From Candidatus Gastranaerophilales bacterium (GTDB lineage: Bacteria; Cyanobacteriota; Vampirovibrionia; Gastranaerophilales; Gastranaerophilaceae): a stretch of 64,000 nucleotides of DNA. The notes under the pieces were generated by a model. The model ran no database searches, had not been told where the DNA came from, and saw only the letters and a list, made by a program, of their open reading frames with translations. The position numbers and the translations under genes are program-made. Positions 61,036 to 64,000 of this stretch are shown here, in pieces; within the stretch, counting starts at the first letter, position 1, and every line of letters begins with the position of its first letter. The stretch lies in assembly GCA_944324375.1 (NCBI GenBank), contig CALUWB010000001.1, positions 1-64,000 of the forward strand, in the 5' to 3' direction.

Positions 61036-61836
61036 CTATTTAACTTTATTATATATTTCATTTTTAGAAACATTATTTAACAGTGATATGATTTTAGAAA
61101 TATCTTTTGATGAATAACCAGCATCTTTTAATATTGATATTTGTCTTTCGATATCAACATTATCATTGTCAGATGTTTTATAAATCATGCATACAATTTC
61201 ACCTTTTACTCCATCTTTAAAATGATTTATGACATTATCAATATTATCAACGATTGATTCTTCGAATAGTTTTGTTAATTCTCTTGATAACGCAATATTT
61301 ACATTACCTTTTATTGATTTAATATTTTCTAAAGTTTTAATTATTCTATTTGGAGATTCATAGAATACAATATTAGAATTTGAATAAGAATTTAAAACAT
61401 CTTTAATCTCATTTACCGAACGTGGCATAAAGCCAATAAATGTAAAGAATTCATCGTCTCTAGGCGCCTGAGATAAAAAAGTTGTTACAGCACATGCTCC
61501 TGGAAGAGCCGTATAAGATATATTATTTTTAATTAGTTCTTTTAAAAGCCAACTTCCAGGATCACAAATCATTGGAGTTCCAGCATCAGAGACAAGTGCA
61601 ACTTTTTTCCCTTCACTAAATAAATCCATAAATAATTCAATTCTACTTTTTTCATTATATTTATGGTAAGAAATAAGTTTTGTACTAATTTCAAAATGAT
61701 TCAGCAATTTTTGGGTTACTCTTGAATCTTCACATGCGATAACATCTACAGATTTTAAAACATCAATTGCTCGAAAAGTCATGTCTTGAAGATTTCCAAT
61801 AGGTGTTGGAACTATATAAAACTGATATTCTCTCAT
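61036..61836 (-). CDS. rsmI: 16S rRNA (cytidine-1402-2'-O)-methyltransferase
   Basis: The 266-residue protein starts FYIVPTPIGNLQDMTFRAI and contains ACEDSRVT and the SDAGTP block typical of RsmI. RsmI methylates C1402 of 16S rRNA with AdoMet. Its ATG overlaps the sigma-factor stop by one base (TAATG), so the two are coupled. Confidence 0.96.
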   Translation of the reverse strand: MREYQFYIVPTPIGNLQDMTFRAIDVLKSVDVIACEDSRVTQKLLNHFEISTKLISYHKYNEKSRIELFMDLFSEGKKVALVSDAGTPMICDPGSWLLKELIKNNISYTALPGACAVTTFLSQAPRDDEFFTFIGFMPRSVNEIKDVLNSYSNSNIVFYESPNRIIKTLENIKSIKGNVNIALSRELTKLFEESIVDNIDNVINHFKDGVKGEIVCMIYKTSDNDNVDIERQISILKDAGYSSKDISKIISLLNNVSKNEIYNKVK

Positions 61837-62480
61837 TAGTAATCCTGACGACCCTTTGAAGCTAAGTATTCTCTTATACTAGCCAAAGCAGATTGAACAA
61901 TTCTTGTAATTCTTGATGGAGATAAACCAACTTGTTTTGCAATATCTTTTGCTTGCATGTTTCTATAAAAACGATATTCAACAACAGTACGTTCTTTTTG
62001 AGGTAAAGTTGCAATTGCTTGTTTAATTAATTTACTAAGCTCGACAATTTCAGCTTTTTCATCAGGTAAAGCTGATGGATCTTTAATAAAATCAAATGGA
62101 GAATCATTATCAGTAGCTGCTGCTGCTAAACCATCAATTGAAAGAATAGTTTCGTACACAGCTTCTTTAACCTTTCCTGCTGATGTTCCATCTTCTGACT
62201 CCTCATCATTTGAAGAATCAGTTTTATGCTTCATTGAGTACCATTTATAACGATGTCTTAGCTCATTTCTTATAGCCCACTTAACTGCTGTTCCCATATA
62301 AGCATCATTATATTTTGCAAGCTGTTCTTCAGTTTTATTTTTAATCATAGCTTGCACTGCAATAATCCCGATACTTACGAGTTCCTCATATTCAATCATG
62401 TGATTTGGAACTCTTCTTTGCTCTATCTTCGCAACCTTCTGGACTATACTAACATATTGTTTAAGTAAATTTTGATTCAT
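61836..62480 (-). CDS. sigma-70 family sigma factor (FliA-like paralogue 2)
   Basis: The 214-residue protein has region 2 (YEELVSIGIIAVQAM and AVKWAIRNELRHRYKWYS) and region 4 (LPQKERTVVEYRFYR to GLSPSRITRIVQSAL). It shares the WAIRNE-R-RYKWYS block with the sigma factor at 18755-19375. Following flhB by 20 bp favours a FliA-type flagellar sigma factor, but the other paralogue sits with gcvPB, so the link is only partly supported. Confidence 0.85.
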   Translation of the reverse strand: MNQNLLKQYVSIVQKVAKIEQRRVPNHMIEYEELVSIGIIAVQAMIKNKTEEQLAKYNDAYMGTAVKWAIRNELRHRYKWYSMKHKTDSSNDEESEDGTSAGKVKEAVYETILSIDGLAAAATDNDSPFDFIKDPSALPDEKAEIVELSKLIKQAIATLPQKERTVVEYRFYRNMQAKDIAKQVGLSPSRITRIVQSALASIREYLASKGRQDY

Positions 62481-62500
62481 TTTATATCGATATTTAATTA

Positions 62501-63583
62501 TTACCTATTGTTTATGTTACCTTGATTTGATTTATTTTTCAAGTTGTAAACAAAAAGTAAAATTTCTGCTACAGCTTTAAATAATTCAGGAGGGATTTGT
62601 TGTCCAATTTCTACCATTCTAAAAACAGCTCTGGCAACAGGTGGATTGTCAATTACAGGAACATTATTTTCTTCTGCAATTCTTATAATCTCTTTTGCAA
62701 TTAATTCAGCACCTTTCATTACAACAGTTGGTGAAAGCATGGTTTCTGCATCATACTTTAATGCACATGCCACATGGGTTGGGTTTCTAACAACAAAATC
62801 GGCCTCTGCTACAGAATCCATAGCACCTTGTTGTAACATTTGCATACGACGCTGTCTTAATGCTGATTTTACATGAGGATCTCCTTCTTGGTTTTTGTAT
62901 TCATCTTTTATTTCTTTGAAAGACATCTTTTGGTCTTTCATGAACTTCCATCTTGTAACACCATAATCTGCAGCTGCAATTATTAAAAATGCAATACAGG
63001 CTTTATAAATAAAATCTACAATAAGTTTACCAAACTCAACCATTACAGCAAAATTATTATCTACTGATGCAAGCATTAAGATAGATTCTAAATGGTCAGA
63101 ATATACAACCCAACCTACAACACCTAAAATAACTACCTTTACGATATTTTTAAATAACTCAAAAAAAGTTTTTATAGAAAATAAATTTTTAAAATATTTA
63201 CTTGGATTAAGTTTATCTAACTTAGGAATCAATGGTGCAATTGCAACCAAAGGACCAACTTGCATAAAATCACCAATAATTGCAACAAATGCTGCAACAA
63301 TTAATACTAAACCAATAATTGTAACAGTAGGAATTAATGCTGTTGATAATATAAATTGATAACCAATTGACGAGAGATGTTGATTCGGGATTTGTTCATA
63401 TAACGTTCGAAACAATCCATTAAGCATATTCCACATTAATGGAGCCATCATATTAATAAATGAAAAAACAATTAATAATGACAAAGCTGTTGAAACGTCT
63501 TTTGACTTAACAACCTGTCCTTCTTTTCTTGCCCTCTCTAGTTTTTGAGGGGTGGCATCATATTGCTTATCTTCATCACCCAT
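62501..63583 (-). CDS. flhB: flagellar type III export protein FlhB
   Basis: The 360-residue protein has the FlhB start (EDKQYDATPQKLERARKEGQ), four membrane segments (about 30-50, 85-108, 147-165 and 190-210) and the cytoplasmic autocleavage motif NPTH at 267-270 in VVRNPTHVACAL. The C-terminus fits FlhB_C with PPVARAVFR. It switches export specificity. fliPQR are not beside it; aroA is 41 bp upstream. Confidence 0.96.
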   Translation of the reverse strand: MGDEDKQYDATPQKLERARKEGQVVKSKDVSTALSLLIVFSFINMMAPLMWNMLNGLFRTLYEQIPNQHLSSIGYQFILSTALIPTVTIIGLVLIVAAFVAIIGDFMQVGPLVAIAPLIPKLDKLNPSKYFKNLFSIKTFFELFKNIVKVVILGVVGWVVYSDHLESILMLASVDNNFAVMVEFGKLIVDFIYKACIAFLIIAAADYGVTRWKFMKDQKMSFKEIKDEYKNQEGDPHVKSALRQRRMQMLQQGAMDSVAEADFVVRNPTHVACALKYDAETMLSPTVVMKGAELIAKEIIRIAEENNVPVIDNPPVARAVFRMVEIGQQIPPELFKAVAEILLFVYNLKNKSNQGNINNR

Positions 63584-63624
63584 GAGTTATTTTTCCGATA
63601 GTTAAATTTTATGAAAATATCTTA

Positions 63625-64000
63625 TCATAAAATAATAAGAGTTTCCATTAATGATAAAAACTCTGGAAGCGATATATTTACCCACTGAAATTCATTTACT
63701 TTAATTTCGTTTTGAGCTAGTAAACCTGCAACATACAAGGTCATTGCTAATCTATGATCGTGATAAACTTCAACTTCAGATCCACCTTTAATTATCTGTT
63801 TCCCACCAATTATAAAACCATCTGAAAGTTCATCTATATCTATTCCAATTTTTCTAAATTCTGTAACTACAGCTGTTATTCTATCTGCTTCTTTATTTCT
63901 CAAATCACCTGCATCGGTTATTTTTGTTTCACCTTCAGCCTGTGTCGCTAAAAGCGCAATTACAGGAAGTTCATCAATTAACCTTGGGATATCACTTCCG
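63625..64000 (-). CDS. aroA: 3-phosphoshikimate 1-carboxyvinyltransferase, C-terminal part
   Basis: The frame is open to the right edge, so the gene is partial. In the window the end of the protein reads with DIPRLIDELPVIALLATQAEG, and the AroA hallmark LRNKEADRI and HDHRLAMTL, the last carrying active-site residues. AroA makes EPSP in the shikimate pathway. The 5' end lies beyond the window. Confidence 0.9.
   Translation of the reverse strand, partial: GSDIPRLIDELPVIALLATQAEGETKITDAGDLRNKEADRITAVVTEFRKIGIDIDELSDGFIIGGKQIIKGGSEVEVYHDHRLAMTLYVAGLLAQNEIKVNEFQWVNISLPEFLSLMETLIIL

Noticed and set aside
1-64000. CRISPR arrays, rRNA, tRNA, riboswitches and insertion sequences
   Set aside because: No regularly spaced repeats, cloverleaf segments, rRNA blocks, transposase motifs or recognisable riboswitch leaders were seen. 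A covariance-model scan would be decisive for small RNAs and riboswitches.

Overview
The window is a compact, AT-rich bacterial chromosome segment with short intergenic gaps, many overlapping stop/start codons and no rRNA, tRNA, CRISPR array, transposase or prophage that I can recognise. Housekeeping genes of cyanobacterial flavour (efp next to accB, an RNase E/G gene next to a two-part radical SAM/DUF2344 protein, a VKOR-thioredoxin fusion, glgC) sit beside flagellar export genes (flaG-fliS-fliT-like, flhB, two FliA-like sigma factors) and many Asn/Lys-rich proteins of unknown function. My best inference is a non-photosynthetic relative of the cyanobacteria, most likely a gut Gastranaerophilales (Melainabacteria). 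This is an inference from gene content, not a measured phylogeny.

Layout. 0-5 kb: the start of a protein family gene running off the left edge, two tandem PlsC acyltransferases, then a divergent operon of a variant phosphohexomutase, coaD and a degenerate PurM-like protein. 5-11.5 kb: a GH13 amylase-family protein, two large membrane proteins of unknown function and a 209-residue protein. 11.5-14.4 kb: FlaG-, FliS- and FliT-like genes converging on rpsG-rpsL, then a gene-poor gap with a strong terminator and a small membrane protein. 14.4-21.2 kb: an overlapping operon sigma factor-gcvPB-DUF2229-membrane protein-miaA, preceded by adenine deaminase. 21.3-25.6 kb: a duplicated proline-rich pair (58 and 354 residues), then a TPR lipoprotein-like or secreted protein, a small protein and engB. 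25.6-30 kb: a Xer recombinase, accC, accB, efp, and a one-TM protein. 30-35.6 kb: a glycan operon (glgC, MFS sugar transporter, P-loop kinase, GT2, GT39).

The 35.8-52.3 kb stretch is richest in unknowns. It holds an EF-hand-like duplicated protein, a member of the family also seen at the left edge, an HExxH metallopeptidase, an EF-hand/lytic transglycosylase protein and a 1161-residue repeat protein, interspersed with pepA, queH, a VKOR-DsbA fusion, a soluble histidine kinase and mnmG. From 52.4 kb to the end come RNase E/G, radical SAM/DUF2344, ruvC, a second DUF2229 protein, prmC, rsmI, a FliA-like sigma factor, flhB and the C-terminal part of aroA.

How it may fit together. FlhB, the FliS/FliT-like chaperones and the sigma factors indicate a flagellar-type export apparatus. 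Several unknown proteins lack signal peptides but begin with Asn/Ser-rich, probably disordered N-termini; two share an SFKGN motif and others carry EF-hand-like calcium loops. A reasonable but unproven idea is that the 36-52 kb genes encode an exported, surface-acting protein set. A direct-repeat box (TGTAAA spaced 10 bp) lies upstream of at least two of them and is a candidate shared regulatory site.
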